A DNA stretch of 64,000 bases from Jiangella aurantiaca (GTDB lineage: Bacteria > Actinomycetota > Actinomycetes > Jiangellales > Jiangellaceae): positions 29,620 through 93,619 of the forward strand of contig NZ_SMLB01000022.1 in NCBI RefSeq assembly GCF_004349105.1. Reading direction: 5' to 3'. Shown here piece after piece: positions 37,446 through 48,549 of the stretch (within the stretch, counting starts at the first letter, position 1; each line of letters opens with the position of its first letter). Below the pieces are notes generated by a model. The model was given only the letters and a program-made list of their open reading frames with translations, was not told the DNA's origin and ran no database searches. The position numbers and the translations under genes were made by a program.

Positions 37446-38966
37446 CTAGTACACGGGCTGCGTCTGGACGTTGAACTCGTCGTACCGGACGCCCTTGGCG
37501 GGTGCCACCCGCTTGTCGCGCAGATCGAACACGTCGAAGCCGCGCTGGATCTCGTTGGAGTAGATGTAGCCGTTGTAGTAGTACGTCGACCACGCGCCGG
37601 CGATGGTGCCGGCGTCGTCCCACGTGCCGCGGTCGAACCAGGCGATCTCGGTCGGGTTGTACGGGTCGGTGAAGTCGAACACCGAGATGCCGCCCTGGTA
37701 CCACGCCTGGACGAAGATGTCCTTGCCCGGCACCGGGATCAGCGAGCCGTTGTGCGCCACGCAGTTCTCCGTGTTCGCCTGCTCGCGCGGGATCTTGTAA
37801 TACGACGCGAACTCCAGCGACGCGCCGTCCCACGTGTAGATGGCGTTGGCCCCGCGGTTCGGCCCGATCGTCGGGTTGCAGGTCGGCCCGCTGCCGCCGC
37901 CCAGCTCGTCGGTGAAGATGATCGACGTGCCGTCGTTGTTGAACGTCGCCGAGTGCCAGAACGCGAAGTTCGCGTCGCGCACCTGGTCGAGGATCACCGG
38001 GTTCAGCGGGTCGGTGATGTCCATGACGATGCCGTCACCCATGCACGCGCCGGCGGCCAGGCCGAGGTGCGGGTACGCGGTGATGTCGTGGCAGCCGGCG
38101 GTGTTGCGGCCCTGGTTGGCGGCGTCGGGGAACAACACCGGCTCGGCCGCGACGTGCGCGGCCTCCGGGTCGTCCAGCGGCACGTCGATGATCGAGATCT
38201 TGTCGTGCGGCGGCTGGCAGTCGGTCAGCCGGCTGTCCGGCCCGTAGGACGAGACGTAGATGTAGACGCTCTCTTCGCCCGGCACCAGCGTGTGCGTGTG
38301 CGAACCGCACTTGGTCTCGACGGCCGAGACGTACTGCGGGTTGCGCACGTCGCTGATGTCGAAGATCTTCATGCCCTCCCAGTAGTCCGGCAGCGCCGCC
38401 GTGTCCGGGACGTTGTACGGACCCTGCGCGCTGCACGAGTCGTCGCTCCAGCGCGAGTCGGTGGACAGGAAGAGCAGATCGCCGTAGACCGAGATGTCGT
38501 TCTGGGAGCCGGGGCAGAGCACCTGGGCCACCTGCACGGGCTTACGCGGGTTCTCGATGTTGTAGACCGTGAACCCGTTGTAGTTGCCGGCGAAGACGTA
38601 CTTTCCCTGGAACGCCAGGTCGGAGTTCAACGCGTTCGTCGGCGCGAACGGGCCCTCCTTCGGCAGGTTCGTCACCAGGCTGATGTTCGGGCTGCTCGCC
38701 GTCTCGCCCGCAGGGAGGATGCCCGCCGCGCCGACGGACTCCTCGATCTCGGCGACCTCGGACTCCGTGAGGCAGTTGGCCTCGAAGTTGTCGCCCGTGC
38801 CCGCGATGGCGTCGGCGTTGGCGCACTCCTCGCTCGCCGTCGACTCCCGCAGCAGCTCGCCGTCGTCGGCGGCCGAGAGCCCGGCGGACCCGACGGCCAA
38901 GCCACCGCTCACCAGGGCGACAACAGCCAGGCCGGCCGCCCTCCTTCTCCAACGCTGTCTGATCAT
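37446..38966 (-). CDS. Secreted LVIVD-repeat beta-propeller protein
   Basis: 506 residues from ATG 38966 with GAGG five bases upstream. Signal peptide (RRRAAGLAVVALVSGGLAVGSAGLSAA). The body contains repeated YNIENPRKPVQVAQ-, 'FDISDVRNPQYVSAV', 'MDITDPLNPVILDQ' and 'FDFTDPYNPTEIAWF' blades, the LVIVD repeat, which predicts an extracellular seven-bladed propeller. Several Cys pairs (CPGSQND, DDSCSAQGP, KCGSHTH, DCQPPHD, GCHD, GACMG) suggest disulfides or metal sites. No catalytic role can be assigned. Divergent from the DUF305 lipoprotein gene. Confidence 0.85.
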   Translation of the reverse strand: MIRQRWRRRAAGLAVVALVSGGLAVGSAGLSAADDGELLRESTASEECANADAIAGTGDNFEANCLTESEVAEIEESVGAAGILPAGETASSPNISLVTNLPKEGPFAPTNALNSDLAFQGKYVFAGNYNGFTVYNIENPRKPVQVAQVLCPGSQNDISVYGDLLFLSTDSRWSDDSCSAQGPYNVPDTAALPDYWEGMKIFDISDVRNPQYVSAVETKCGSHTHTLVPGEESVYIYVSSYGPDSRLTDCQPPHDKISIIDVPLDDPEAAHVAAEPVLFPDAANQGRNTAGCHDITAYPHLGLAAGACMGDGIVMDITDPLNPVILDQVRDANFAFWHSATFNNDGTSIIFTDELGGGSGPTCNPTIGPNRGANAIYTWDGASLEFASYYKIPREQANTENCVAHNGSLIPVPGKDIFVQAWYQGGISVFDFTDPYNPTEIAWFDRGTWDDAGTIAGAWSTYYYNGYIYSNEIQRGFDVFDLRDKRVAPAKGVRYDEFNVQTQPVY

Positions 38967-39159
38967 GCGCACCTCACCGGGGGTAAAGAAGGACGAGCCG
39001 ATCAAGGTCAAGGCGCACAATAACGACAATCGACCAGGTTGGCCATACTTCTGTCACATTCCCGCGAAACATCGGCGTGTCCGGCTGATGACATACGTTC
39101 GACTTCGGCGGATTCGGCCGTACGCTGGCCCGATCCGCCCCCGGCCACCAGGAGGAACG

Positions 39160-39825
39160 ATGCCGCGCGCGACCCCCGGCACGACGGCGGCGGCCGCCGC
39201 CGCGCTGGCCCTGCTCACGCTCGCCGGCTGCAGCGGCGGCGGCACCGACCGCGGCATCGCGGCCAGCACGACGACGGCGACCTCGGACACGCGCGTCATC
39301 GCGCCGGGCCGGCCGGGTGAGACCGCCGATGTGATCGAGCCCGGCGAGGAGATCGAGATCGTCGAGGGCGGCTACAGCGAGGTCGACATCCGGTTCGTCG
39401 AGCAGATGATCCCGCACCACCGGCAGGCGCTGGAGATGGCCGAACTGGCGGCCGACCGCGCCCAGGACGAGCGGGTCCTGTTGGTCGCCGACCGGATCAC
39501 CGCCGCGCAGGGTCCGGAGATCACGGTCCTGGAGAACTGGCTGGAGCAGCGCGGGCTGCCCGTCCCGCCGGCCGACGCCACACACGACCACGGGCTGCCC
39601 GGCATGATCACGCCCCTGCAGCTGGAGCAGCTCACCAACGCCAGCGGCGCGGAGTTCGACGAGCTGTTCCTCACCTACATGAGCCAGCACCACGCCGGCG
39701 CGATCGAGATGGCGGCCGCCGCGCTGAGCGGTACGGACCAACTGGCGCTCGAACTGGCGACCGACGTGAGCGTCACTCAGGGTGTCGAGATCGACCGGAT
39801 GCGGGAGATTCTCGACAGCCTCTGA
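39160..39825 (+). CDS. DUF305 family lipoprotein
   Basis: 221 residues from ATG 39160, preceded by AGGAGGAAC. Lipobox LTLAGCS gives a lipid-anchored Cys near residue 24. Two DUF305 (ferritin-like four-helix) halves carry the paired motifs 'VDIRFVEQMIPHHRQALEMAELA' and 'FDELFLTYMSQHHAGAIEMAAAAL', whose His/Met residues may bind copper or another metal. Extracellular or periplasm-equivalent side. It occupies the place where glgE is often found. Confidence 0.87.
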   Translation: MPRATPGTTAAAAAALALLTLAGCSGGGTDRGIAASTTTATSDTRVIAPGRPGETADVIEPGEEIEIVEGGYSEVDIRFVEQMIPHHRQALEMAELAADRAQDERVLLVADRITAAQGPEITVLENWLEQRGLPVPPADATHDHGLPGMITPLQLEQLTNASGAEFDELFLTYMSQHHAGAIEMAAAALSGTDQLALELATDVSVTQGVEIDRMREILDSL

Positions 39826-40191
39826 CCGGCCGCGCAAAAGCCCGGGACGAGGCGGTTTGCACCACGGCCCGGCGGCTATGAACAATGGGACGAAATCAGC
39901 CAACGGGCGTCCGCCGGGCGCCTTCGCCGAGAGCGAACCACCACGAGCCCATGAACACCATCTTCGCAGGTCAGAAGGGCGCGATCCGGCACCGTCGCCG
40001 ACGCCGGGAGAGCCCGTCCGACGCGCCGGGCGCAGTGGTTGGACCACACCGCGGGCGGCCGAATAACATTCGCCGAGCACACCCCGCAACGAAACGTTCG
40101 CGTCACCTTCGCGTCACACCAATCGGCTCACGCGGCTGATCATTCCGCACCATTCCACGACATCCCGAACACGACGTCACGAGAGGTCATC
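39826..40191. other. Upstream region of treS without a recognised gene
   Basis: 366 bases, relatively low in GC around 40060-40190. Presumably holds the promoter of the treS-mak-glgB run. A short ORF at 39951-40139 (MNTIFAGQKGAIRHRRRRR...) has no protein-like features and I do not support it. Confidence 0.5.
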
Positions 40192-40286
40192 GTGCGCACC
40201 GAACCGACCGCGCCGGGTCGCCGTCTGGCGCAAGCGGGCACTGGGGCCGCCGCCCCCGCCGCCCTTACCATCGAATGGTGCCGGCC

Positions 40287-40290
<4 letters not shown>
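40192..40290 (+). CDS. Putative 32-residue leader peptide overlapping the treS start
   Basis: GTG 40192 with GAGAGG at SD distance, 32 codons ending EWCRP-TGA; the TGA overlaps the treS ATG at 40287 as ATGA. The arrangement suggests translational coupling of a short upstream ORF to treS, and it explains why treS itself has no SD. Composition (Ala/Pro/Arg) is not diagnostic. Confidence 0.35.
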
Positions 40291-42007
<1,717 letters not shown>

Positions 42008-42011
<4 letters not shown>

Positions 42012-43411
42012 CCGTCGACCAGCGGTTGTCCGAGGCGGTGGCGCTGCTGCCCGAGTGGCTGCGCCATCAGCACTGGTTCACCGGCGGGCGCACCGGGTCG
42101 CTGGGCGTGCGCCCGGTGGCGGCCACGCTGCTGCACGACGGCGAGCCGCGGGTGTGGCACCTGCTGGCCGAGGTCACGCACGACGACGGCGTCGACGTCT
42201 ACCAGATGCCGCTGTCGGTGCACAGCCAGCGTTCGGACCGCCTCGACCACGTGCACCTCGGCCACACCCACGACGGCCACGTCTACGACGCCCTGCACGA
42301 CAAGGAGGCGACGGCGATCCTGCTGGACCACTTCGCCGACGACGCGCCGCGCGTCGACGGCCTGCGCTTCCACGTGAAGGCCGACGTCAAGGTGCCGTAC
42401 GGCGAGCCGTCGCTGGTGCTGCCCGGCGAGCACCACAACACCAGCCTGGCCTACGGCGACGCCGCGCTGCTCAAGGTGTTCCGCCGCGTCCACCCGGGCC
42501 TGAACCCCGACGTCGAGCTGCACGAGGCGCTCAGCGAGGCCGGCTGCACGCTGGTCGCGCCGCTGCTGGGCTGGATCGACGGCGACTGGTCGGACGGCGA
42601 CGACGACGGCACGGTGTCGGGCAGCCTGGCGATGCTGCGCGGCTTCCTGACGACGGCGTCCGACGGCTGGGCGCTGGCGACGGCGAGCGTCCGCGACCTG
42701 TACGCCGAGGGCGACCTGCACGCCGACGAGGTCGGCGGCGACTTCGCGGCCGAGTCGTACCGCCTGGGCATGGCCACGGCGCGGGTGCACGAGACGCTGG
42801 CCGAGGTGCTCCCCACCGGCACCATGGCCACGTCCGACCTGCACACCCTCGCCGACGCGATGACCGGCCGGCTCGAGAACGCCGTCGCGGCCGTGCCCGA
42901 GCTGGAGCCGTTCGCGGCCGGGCTGCGGGCGCACTACGACGTCCTTCGCGAGCGCCATGACCCCGTCACCGTCCAGCGCATCCACGGCAGCTACCACCTG
43001 GGGCAGGTGCTGCGCACCGTCCTGGGCTGGAAGCTGATCGACTTCGAGGGCGAGCTGATGGCGCCGGTCGCCGAGCGGCGGGCCATGCACTCCCCCGTCC
43101 GCGACGTCGCGCAGATGCTCCGCTCGTTCGACTACGCCGCCCGGCACCTGCTGGTCGCCGACCACCCGCCGGAGGATCCCGCGCACGACCAACTGGCCTA
43201 CCGCGCGCAGGAGTGGTCGCAGCGCAACGGTGAGGCGTTCTGCAACGGCTACGCGTCGGCCTCGCAGCTGGACCCGCGCGACGAGCCTGACCTGCTGGCG
43301 GCGTACGAGACCGACACCGCGGTGTACGAGGTGGTCTTCGAGGCGCGCCGTCGGCCCAGCTGGCTGCCGATTCCTCTGGCGGCGGTCGAGCGGCTGGCGC
43401 AGCCGCGCTGA
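42008..43411 (+). CDS. mak: Maltokinase (Mak/Pep2 type)
   Basis: 467 residues from GTG 42008, overlapping treS. Makes maltose-1-phosphate from maltose and ATP. N-terminal cap domain ([24 protein letters not shown]), kinase core with '[19 protein letters not shown]' and '[10 protein letters not shown]' (metal Asp345). The usual catalytic-loop HGD is HGS here ([12 protein letters not shown], Ser328), which would remove the expected catalytic Asp if the family alignment holds. The acceptor enzyme GlgE is not encoded nearby. TreS, Mak and GlgB otherwise form the standard set. Confidence 0.88.
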
Positions 43412-43434
43412 TCCCGGGCCGATAGGCTCGATGG

Positions 43435-45312
43435 ATGATCGACGCACAGCGACTCCTGGGCGAGGTCGACCTGCATCTCATCGGTGAGGGCCGGCACGAG
43501 CGTCTCTGGGACGTCCTCGGCGCCCGGATCATGACCATCGACGGCGTCGAGGGGACGGCCTTCACCGTCTGGGCGCCGAATGCCCGGCAGGTCCAGGTGG
43601 CCGGCGACTTCAACGGCTGGGACGGTGGCTGGCTCCCGATGACGCGCATCGGCGGCGGCGTGTGGGGCGTGTTCGCGCCGGGTGTCGGCGACGGCGCGCT
43701 GTACAAGTTCAAGGTGCACGGCGCCGACGGCCACTGGCGCGACAAGGCCGACCCGATGGCGTTCCGCACCGAGGTGCCGCCCGCGCAGGCGTCCATCGTC
43801 CATCGGTCGCGCTACGAGTGGAACGACGAGGTGTGGCTGGCCCGCCGGCCGGCGTCGGCGCACGCGCACCCGATGTCGGTGTACGAGGTGCACCTGGGGT
43901 CGTGGCGGCGCGGGAAATGCTACCGTGAGCTGGCCGTCGAGCTGGCGGAGTACGTCACGGAGATGGGGTTCACGCACGTCGAGTTCCTGCCGGTCGCGGA
44001 GCACCCGTTCGGCGGGTCGTGGGGCTACCAGGTCACGTCGTACTACGCCCCGACGGCGCGGTTCGGCCACCCCGACGACTTCAAGTTCCTGGTCGACACC
44101 CTGCACCAGGCCGGCATCGGGGTGCTGCTCGACTGGGTGCCGGCGCACTTCCCCCGCGACGACTGGGCGCTGGCCCGCTTCGACGGCACGCCGCTCTACG
44201 AGCACGCCGACCCGCGCCGCGGCGAGCATCCCGACTGGGGCACGTACGTCTTCGACTTCGGCCGGCCCGAGGTGCGCAACTTCCTGGTGGCCAACGCGCT
44301 GTACTGGCTCACGGAGTACCACGTCGACGGCCTGCGGGTCGACGCCGTCGCGTCGATGCTCTACCTCGACTACTCCCGGCCGGAGGGTGCCTGGCTGCCC
44401 AATGTGCACGGCGGCCGCGAGAACCTCGACGCGATCGCGTTCCTACAGGAGACCAACGCCACGGCGTACCGGTCGGTGCCGGGCATCGTCAGCGTCGCCG
44501 AGGAGTCGACCGCCTGGCCCGGCGTCACCCGTCCCACCCACCTCGGTGGCCTCGGGTTCGGGCTGAAGTGGAACATGGGCTGGATGCACGACTCGCTGGC
44601 CTACCTGTCCCGCGATCCGATCCACCGGCAGTACCACCACCATCAGATGACGTTCTCGATGATGTACGCGTTCAGCGAGAACTTCGTCCTCCCGCTCTCC
44701 CATGACGAGGTCGTGCACGGGAAGGGCTCGCTGCTGGGCAAGCTGCCCGGCGACCGGTGGCAGCAGCTGGCCACACTGCGCGCGTTCTACGCCTTCATGT
44801 GGGCGCATCCCGGCAAGCAGCTGCTGTTCATGGGCGGCGAGTTCGGCCAGGAGTCGGAGTGGGCCGAGTCGCGGGAGATCGAGTGGTGGCTGCTGGACCG
44901 GCCGGATCACGCGGGCGTGCGGCGGCTGGTCACCGACCTCAACCGGGCCTACCGAGCGGCGCCGGAGCTGTGGGCGCTCGACTCCGACCCGGCCGGCTTC
45001 GAGTGGATCGACGCCAACGACGCCACCGGCAACGTGTTCTCGTTCCTGCGCCACGGCCCGGACGGCGAGCTGCTGGTCTGCGTCGCGAACTTCAACGCGA
45101 TGCCGCACGAGGGCTACCGGCTGGGCCTGCCGCACGCCGGCCCGTGGCAGGAGGTCCTCAACACCGACGCCGAGCTGTACGGCGGCTCCGGAGTCGGCAA
45201 CCTCGGCCAGGTCGTCGCGGCCGACGAGCCCTGGCACGGCCGGCCCGCGTCCGTCCGGCTGCGGGTCCCTCCCCTCGGCACCATCTGGCTCCGCCCCGCC
45301 ACCACCCGCTGA
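43435..45312 (+). CDS. glgB: 1,4-alpha-glucan branching enzyme GlgB
   Basis: 625 residues; introduces alpha-1,6 branches. CBM48 N-domain ('[22 protein letters not shown]'), GH13_9 barrel with '[21 protein letters not shown]', nucleophile in '[19 protein letters not shown]', Glu in 'VAEESTAW', '[16 protein letters not shown]'. Without the extra N1 domain of some GlgB proteins. 23 bases after mak, so in the same transcript. Followed at once by a strong terminator. Confidence 0.96.
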   Translation: MIDAQRLLGEVDLHLIGEGRHERLWDVLGARIMTIDGVEGTAFTVWAPNARQVQVAGDFNGWDGGWLPMTRIGGGVWGVFAPGVGDGALYKFKVHGADGHWRDKADPMAFRTEVPPAQASIVHRSRYEWNDEVWLARRPASAHAHPMSVYEVHLGSWRRGKCYRELAVELAEYVTEMGFTHVEFLPVAEHPFGGSWGYQVTSYYAPTARFGHPDDFKFLVDTLHQAGIGVLLDWVPAHFPRDDWALARFDGTPLYEHADPRRGEHPDWGTYVFDFGRPEVRNFLVANALYWLTEYHVDGLRVDAVASMLYLDYSRPEGAWLPNVHGGRENLDAIAFLQETNATAYRSVPGIVSVAEESTAWPGVTRPTHLGGLGFGLKWNMGWMHDSLAYLSRDPIHRQYHHHQMTFSMMYAFSENFVLPLSHDEVVHGKGSLLGKLPGDRWQQLATLRAFYAFMWAHPGKQLLFMGGEFGQESEWAESREIEWWLLDRPDHAGVRRLVTDLNRAYRAAPELWALDSDPAGFEWIDANDATGNVFSFLRHGPDGELLVCVANFNAMPHEGYRLGLPHAGPWQEVLNTDAELYGGSGVGNLGQVVAADEPWHGRPASVRLRVPPLGTIWLRPATTR

Positions 45313-45318
45313 TCGCAC

Positions 45319-45346
45319 TCGGGGACGGCGTCGGCGCCGTCCCCGA
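45319..45346 (+). terminator. Terminator of the treS-mak-glgB run
   Basis: TCGGGGACGGCG and its exact complement form a 12-bp stem with a TCGG tetraloop, seven bases after the glgB stop. Confidence 0.75.
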
Positions 45347-45386
45347 CGGCTGCGGTCGGCGTCGCCGACGGCTGCGGTCGGCGTCG
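45343..45386. repeat. Two tandem 22-bp direct repeats
   Basis: CCGACGGCTGCGGTCGGCGTCG present twice in a row, perfectly, directly before the 72-bp palindromic repeat copy. Probably a local slippage product. Confidence 0.8.
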
Positions 45387-45387
45387 C

Positions 45388-45459
45388 GTTGATCTTGGAG
45401 CAACCGGGTAGTTCCTGGGTGAAATGTCCGATGAATACCCCAGTTTCTCCAAGATCAAC
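45388..45459. repeat. 72-bp palindromic repeat, copy 1
   Basis: Ends GTTGATCTTGGAG and its exact complement; inside, CCTGGGTGAAATGTCCGATG, which is the reverse complement of the core in copy 2. Lies between convergent glgB and the S8 peptidase gene. Confidence 0.88.
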
Positions 45460-45533
45460 TTCAATGGGGCGGGCGGGACGGCGGAGGGCGCCGCCACCCC
45501 GGCGTGGGGTGACGGCGCACTTCGGGTCGTGCG

Positions 45534-48290
45534 TCAGTTCCGGTCGACCACGATGACCGGGGAGTCCCAGGTCTCGACGTGCGCCGGATCGGCCGGGTCG
45601 CCCAGCGGCTTGGTGGCCGTCAGCCGCAGGACGTAGCGGCCGTCGGGCACCGGGACCCGCCGGTCGGCGCCGCTCCCGCGCGGCCGGGTGCCGTCCCAGG
45701 TGTAGGCGTTGAACGCGGTCGCCGCGCTGCTCCGGCCGACGAAGTCCTCGGAGAGGACGGTGTTCAGCCGGCCGTACGGGCGGCCGGCCGTGCCGTCGGC
45801 CTTGGCGTGGAACAGCTGCAGCGACACGTTCTGCGCCGCGTGCTCCAGGTGCGCGATGACGACCGGGTAGTCGCCCTCGGTCATGGTGAACGTGGCGCCG
45901 TCGGGCAGCAGCCGGAACTGGCCGCCCATGGTGCAGTTGACGCCGATGTAGCGCTGGCACGCCGTGACGTCGCCCAGCTCCGGCAGCCCGGCGCCCGCGG
46001 GCGTCAGGATCGGCAGCTGCTGGTAGTCGCCGACGAACCCGGCGAACGGCACCCGCAGCGGCTGGCCCTCGGCCGGCGTCAGGACGACCCAGCCGCCGTA
46101 CTGGCCGAGTGCCGGCTCGGCCGGTGCGGTCACCGTCACGTCGACGGTCGCCGAGCCGCCCGCGGGCACCGTGACCGACGGCGCGGAGAACGCCACCGTC
46201 GCACCGCCCTCGAAGAACGACGGGTTGTTCGGCGCGCCCGCTGTGGTGATGCCGTCGATGTGCGACAGCTCGTACGTCACCGGCGCATCGCCCTCGTTGG
46301 TCAGCGTCAGCGTCTGCGTCGACGGCCCGGCCTCGCTCTCACCGAGCGACAGCTTGCCCGGCGCGACCGTCGTCGTCGCGAGGATCGCGTCGTCGATGTC
46401 GAGCATGCCCGCGCCCTGCCGGTGCGCCGGCTCGACGTACCCGGCGTCCGGGAGGAGCGACCAGTCGGCCGGGTCGGCGCTGTTCTGCAGCGCGTCGCGG
46501 ACCTCGCCCGGACTGAGCGACGGGTGCGCCTGCAGCAGCAGCGCGACCGCGCCGGCCACGTGCGGCGAGGACATCGACGTGCCGGAGACGACGGCGTACC
46601 CGTCCTCCTCCAGCGGGTACGTCGAGCGAATGAGCCCGCCCGGCGCGCCGAGGTCCGGCTTCAGCGTCAGGTCCGCGGCCATGCCGTAGGAGCTGAACGA
46701 CGAGATCAGCCCGGCCGTCGTGTTCTCGATGGTGGTGGTCTCATCGGTCCAGGTCAGCGTCGTCGGGCCGGCCGCGATGCGGTTGTTCAGCTCGACGCCG
46801 TCGGCCTGCGGGACCGCGACGACGGGGATGGTGACCGGCGGGTCGGCCGGCGACGGCGGGGCCACCGTCGGCGAGAACGCGCCGGGCACGTTGTTGTAGA
46901 GGACGACGGCGGCGGCGCCGGCGTTCTGTGCGTTGCGGGCCTTCTCGTAGAACGGGCAGAAGCCGCGCTTGACCAGTGCGACCGTGCCGGTGAGGTCAGG
47001 CAGCGGCCCGGCCGCGGTGCAGGCGTCCTGGGTCGCGTTTGGGGTGCCGGTGCGCGACATCGGCACGTCGCCCGAGGTGGGTGCGCTAGGCGCGCCGGCC
47101 GCCTCGCCGTAGCCGAACTCCCGGCCGTCGGGGGTGACGGTGAACATCCGCGCGTCGTACTCGGTGTTGTCGAACGACGCCACGCCGATGACCTTCTCAC
47201 CGACGCCGGGAGCGCCCGCGGACCAGGTGCCGGCCGTTCCGTTGTTGCCGATCGACGCGACCACGACCACACCCTCGTCGACGAGCGCGTCGCTCGCCGT
47301 CGCCGTCGGGTACTCCGGCCAGGTGATGAAGCCGGCGCCGAGGCTCATGTTGACGACGTCCATGCCGTCGGCGTGCGCACGCTCGAGCGCGGCGAGGATG
47401 ATGTCCGACGTCGTCGAGCCGCCGCAGCCGAACACGCGGTACGCGCCGAACTCGACGTCCGGCGCCACGCCGAGCACGCCGTCGGCCGCGCTGTCGCCGT
47501 CGGCGCCCACGATGCCGGCGACGTGACTGCCGTGTCCATTGCAGTCGTCCGGGTTGTCGTCGGGGTGCGCGACCGGCTGGTAGGCGGCCGAGGTGTCGTC
47601 GGCGTTGTAGTCGTCGCCGACGAAGTCGTAGCCGGCCACGACGCGCTCGGTCGGGAGTGCGGTCCCGCCGGGCGTGCCGTCGCCACCGAGGTCGGGGTGG
47701 TCGAGGTCGATGCCGGTGTCGATGATGCCGACCTTGAGGCCGTCGCCGGTGAAGCCGAGCTCGCTCTGCGCGATGTCGGCGCCGGTCATGCCGAGCGCGG
47801 AGTCCATCGCCGGCTCCGTCGTGGCCGGGTCGGGCGCGTCGACCGCGACGACGGGGTAGACCGCGGCGACCTCGGCCGAGCCGGCCAGGCGGCTGATGTC
47901 GGTCTCGGACGCCGTCACCGACAGGCCGTTCCACAGCCGGTCGTAGGTGTAGCGGATGTCCAGGTCGGCGCCCAGCGCGTCCGCCTCGGCGAGGAAGCGG
48001 TCGTGCTGGCGCTGCGCCGCCGCGCGGGTGCCGCCGTCGGCGACCGGCTTCGCGGTGAGCTCGACGAACCACGCGCCGGTGGGCTCGTGGACCAGCTCGT
48101 CGGCCGGCTCCGGCAGCCCGGCCAGCTCCGCGAGCGTGCCTAGATAGCCGTCCTCAGTCGTCGCAGGCGCAGCGGAGCCGGCGGCGACGGTGCCGAGCGT
48201 CCCGGCCGCCAGGGCCACCGCAGCGGTGGCGGCGAGGCCGGCGCGCCGGGTAGCGGCTCGCATCCTCGGCGCTCTCGATGGTCGTGTCAT
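45534..48290 (-). CDS. Secreted subtilisin-family serine peptidase (S8) with PA domain
   Basis: 918 residues from ATG 48290 with GAGGAG six bases upstream. Signal peptide, I9-like propeptide (residues about 70-155), then the S8 catalytic domain: Asp191 (VGIIDTGIDLDHPD), His253 (NGHGSHVAG), Ser572 (GTSMSSPHVAG). A PA insert at about 400-515 (VALVKRGFCPFYEKARNAQNAGAAAVVLYNN) and C-terminal Fn3/beta-sandwich regions complete a lactocepin-like layout. No wall anchor seen. Divergent from the M14 peptidase gene with a shared palindrome between them, so the two secreted proteases may be co-controlled. Confidence 0.94.
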   Translation of the reverse strand: MTRPSRAPRMRAATRRAGLAATAAVALAAGTLGTVAAGSAAPATTEDGYLGTLAELAGLPEPADELVHEPTGAWFVELTAKPVADGGTRAAAQRQHDRFLAEADALGADLDIRYTYDRLWNGLSVTASETDISRLAGSAEVAAVYPVVAVDAPDPATTEPAMDSALGMTGADIAQSELGFTGDGLKVGIIDTGIDLDHPDLGGDGTPGGTALPTERVVAGYDFVGDDYNADDTSAAYQPVAHPDDNPDDCNGHGSHVAGIVGADGDSAADGVLGVAPDVEFGAYRVFGCGGSTTSDIILAALERAHADGMDVVNMSLGAGFITWPEYPTATASDALVDEGVVVVASIGNNGTAGTWSAGAPGVGEKVIGVASFDNTEYDARMFTVTPDGREFGYGEAAGAPSAPTSGDVPMSRTGTPNATQDACTAAGPLPDLTGTVALVKRGFCPFYEKARNAQNAGAAAVVLYNNVPGAFSPTVAPPSPADPPVTIPVVAVPQADGVELNNRIAAGPTTLTWTDETTTIENTTAGLISSFSSYGMAADLTLKPDLGAPGGLIRSTYPLEEDGYAVVSGTSMSSPHVAGAVALLLQAHPSLSPGEVRDALQNSADPADWSLLPDAGYVEPAHRQGAGMLDIDDAILATTTVAPGKLSLGESEAGPSTQTLTLTNEGDAPVTYELSHIDGITTAGAPNNPSFFEGGATVAFSAPSVTVPAGGSATVDVTVTAPAEPALGQYGGWVVLTPAEGQPLRVPFAGFVGDYQQLPILTPAGAGLPELGDVTACQRYIGVNCTMGGQFRLLPDGATFTMTEGDYPVVIAHLEHAAQNVSLQLFHAKADGTAGRPYGRLNTVLSEDFVGRSSAATAFNAYTWDGTRPRGSGADRRVPVPDGRYVLRLTATKPLGDPADPAHVETWDSPVIVVDRN

Positions 48291-48382
48291 CGGCGCTCCT
48301 CGTTCAGTCGTACGGCAAGACAAGACCCCGCCGGTCGGACGGGGTTGACCCGTAACCTATGGCCGAGTTCGCCTCGATTGGA

Positions 48383-48400
48383 AGACTTGACGGCAAGTCT
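48383..48400. promoter_or_regulatory. Candidate operator between the two secreted peptidase genes
   Basis: AGACTTG ACGG CAAGTCT, a perfect 7-4-7 inverted repeat in the 259-base divergent gap, about 95 bases from one start and 150 from the other. It may bind a regulator shared by both genes. Confidence 0.4.
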
Positions 48401-48549
48401 GGCGGTCGAGTCACCATGAATCGGGCGAAATCACACCGCGACCGAAGCCGCATACCGGACGGATCTTGCTCGGCCGAACCCCTTGTCACCGCCGTCCCGA
48501 GACGACAGGATGACCAGACCTCAGCCCGCCCAGTCCCGGGGGTCGCCGT

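Noticed and set aside
39951..40139. Small ORF MNTIFAGQKG... upstream of treS
   Set aside because: No SD, Arg-run composition typical of a random high-GC frame, no features.
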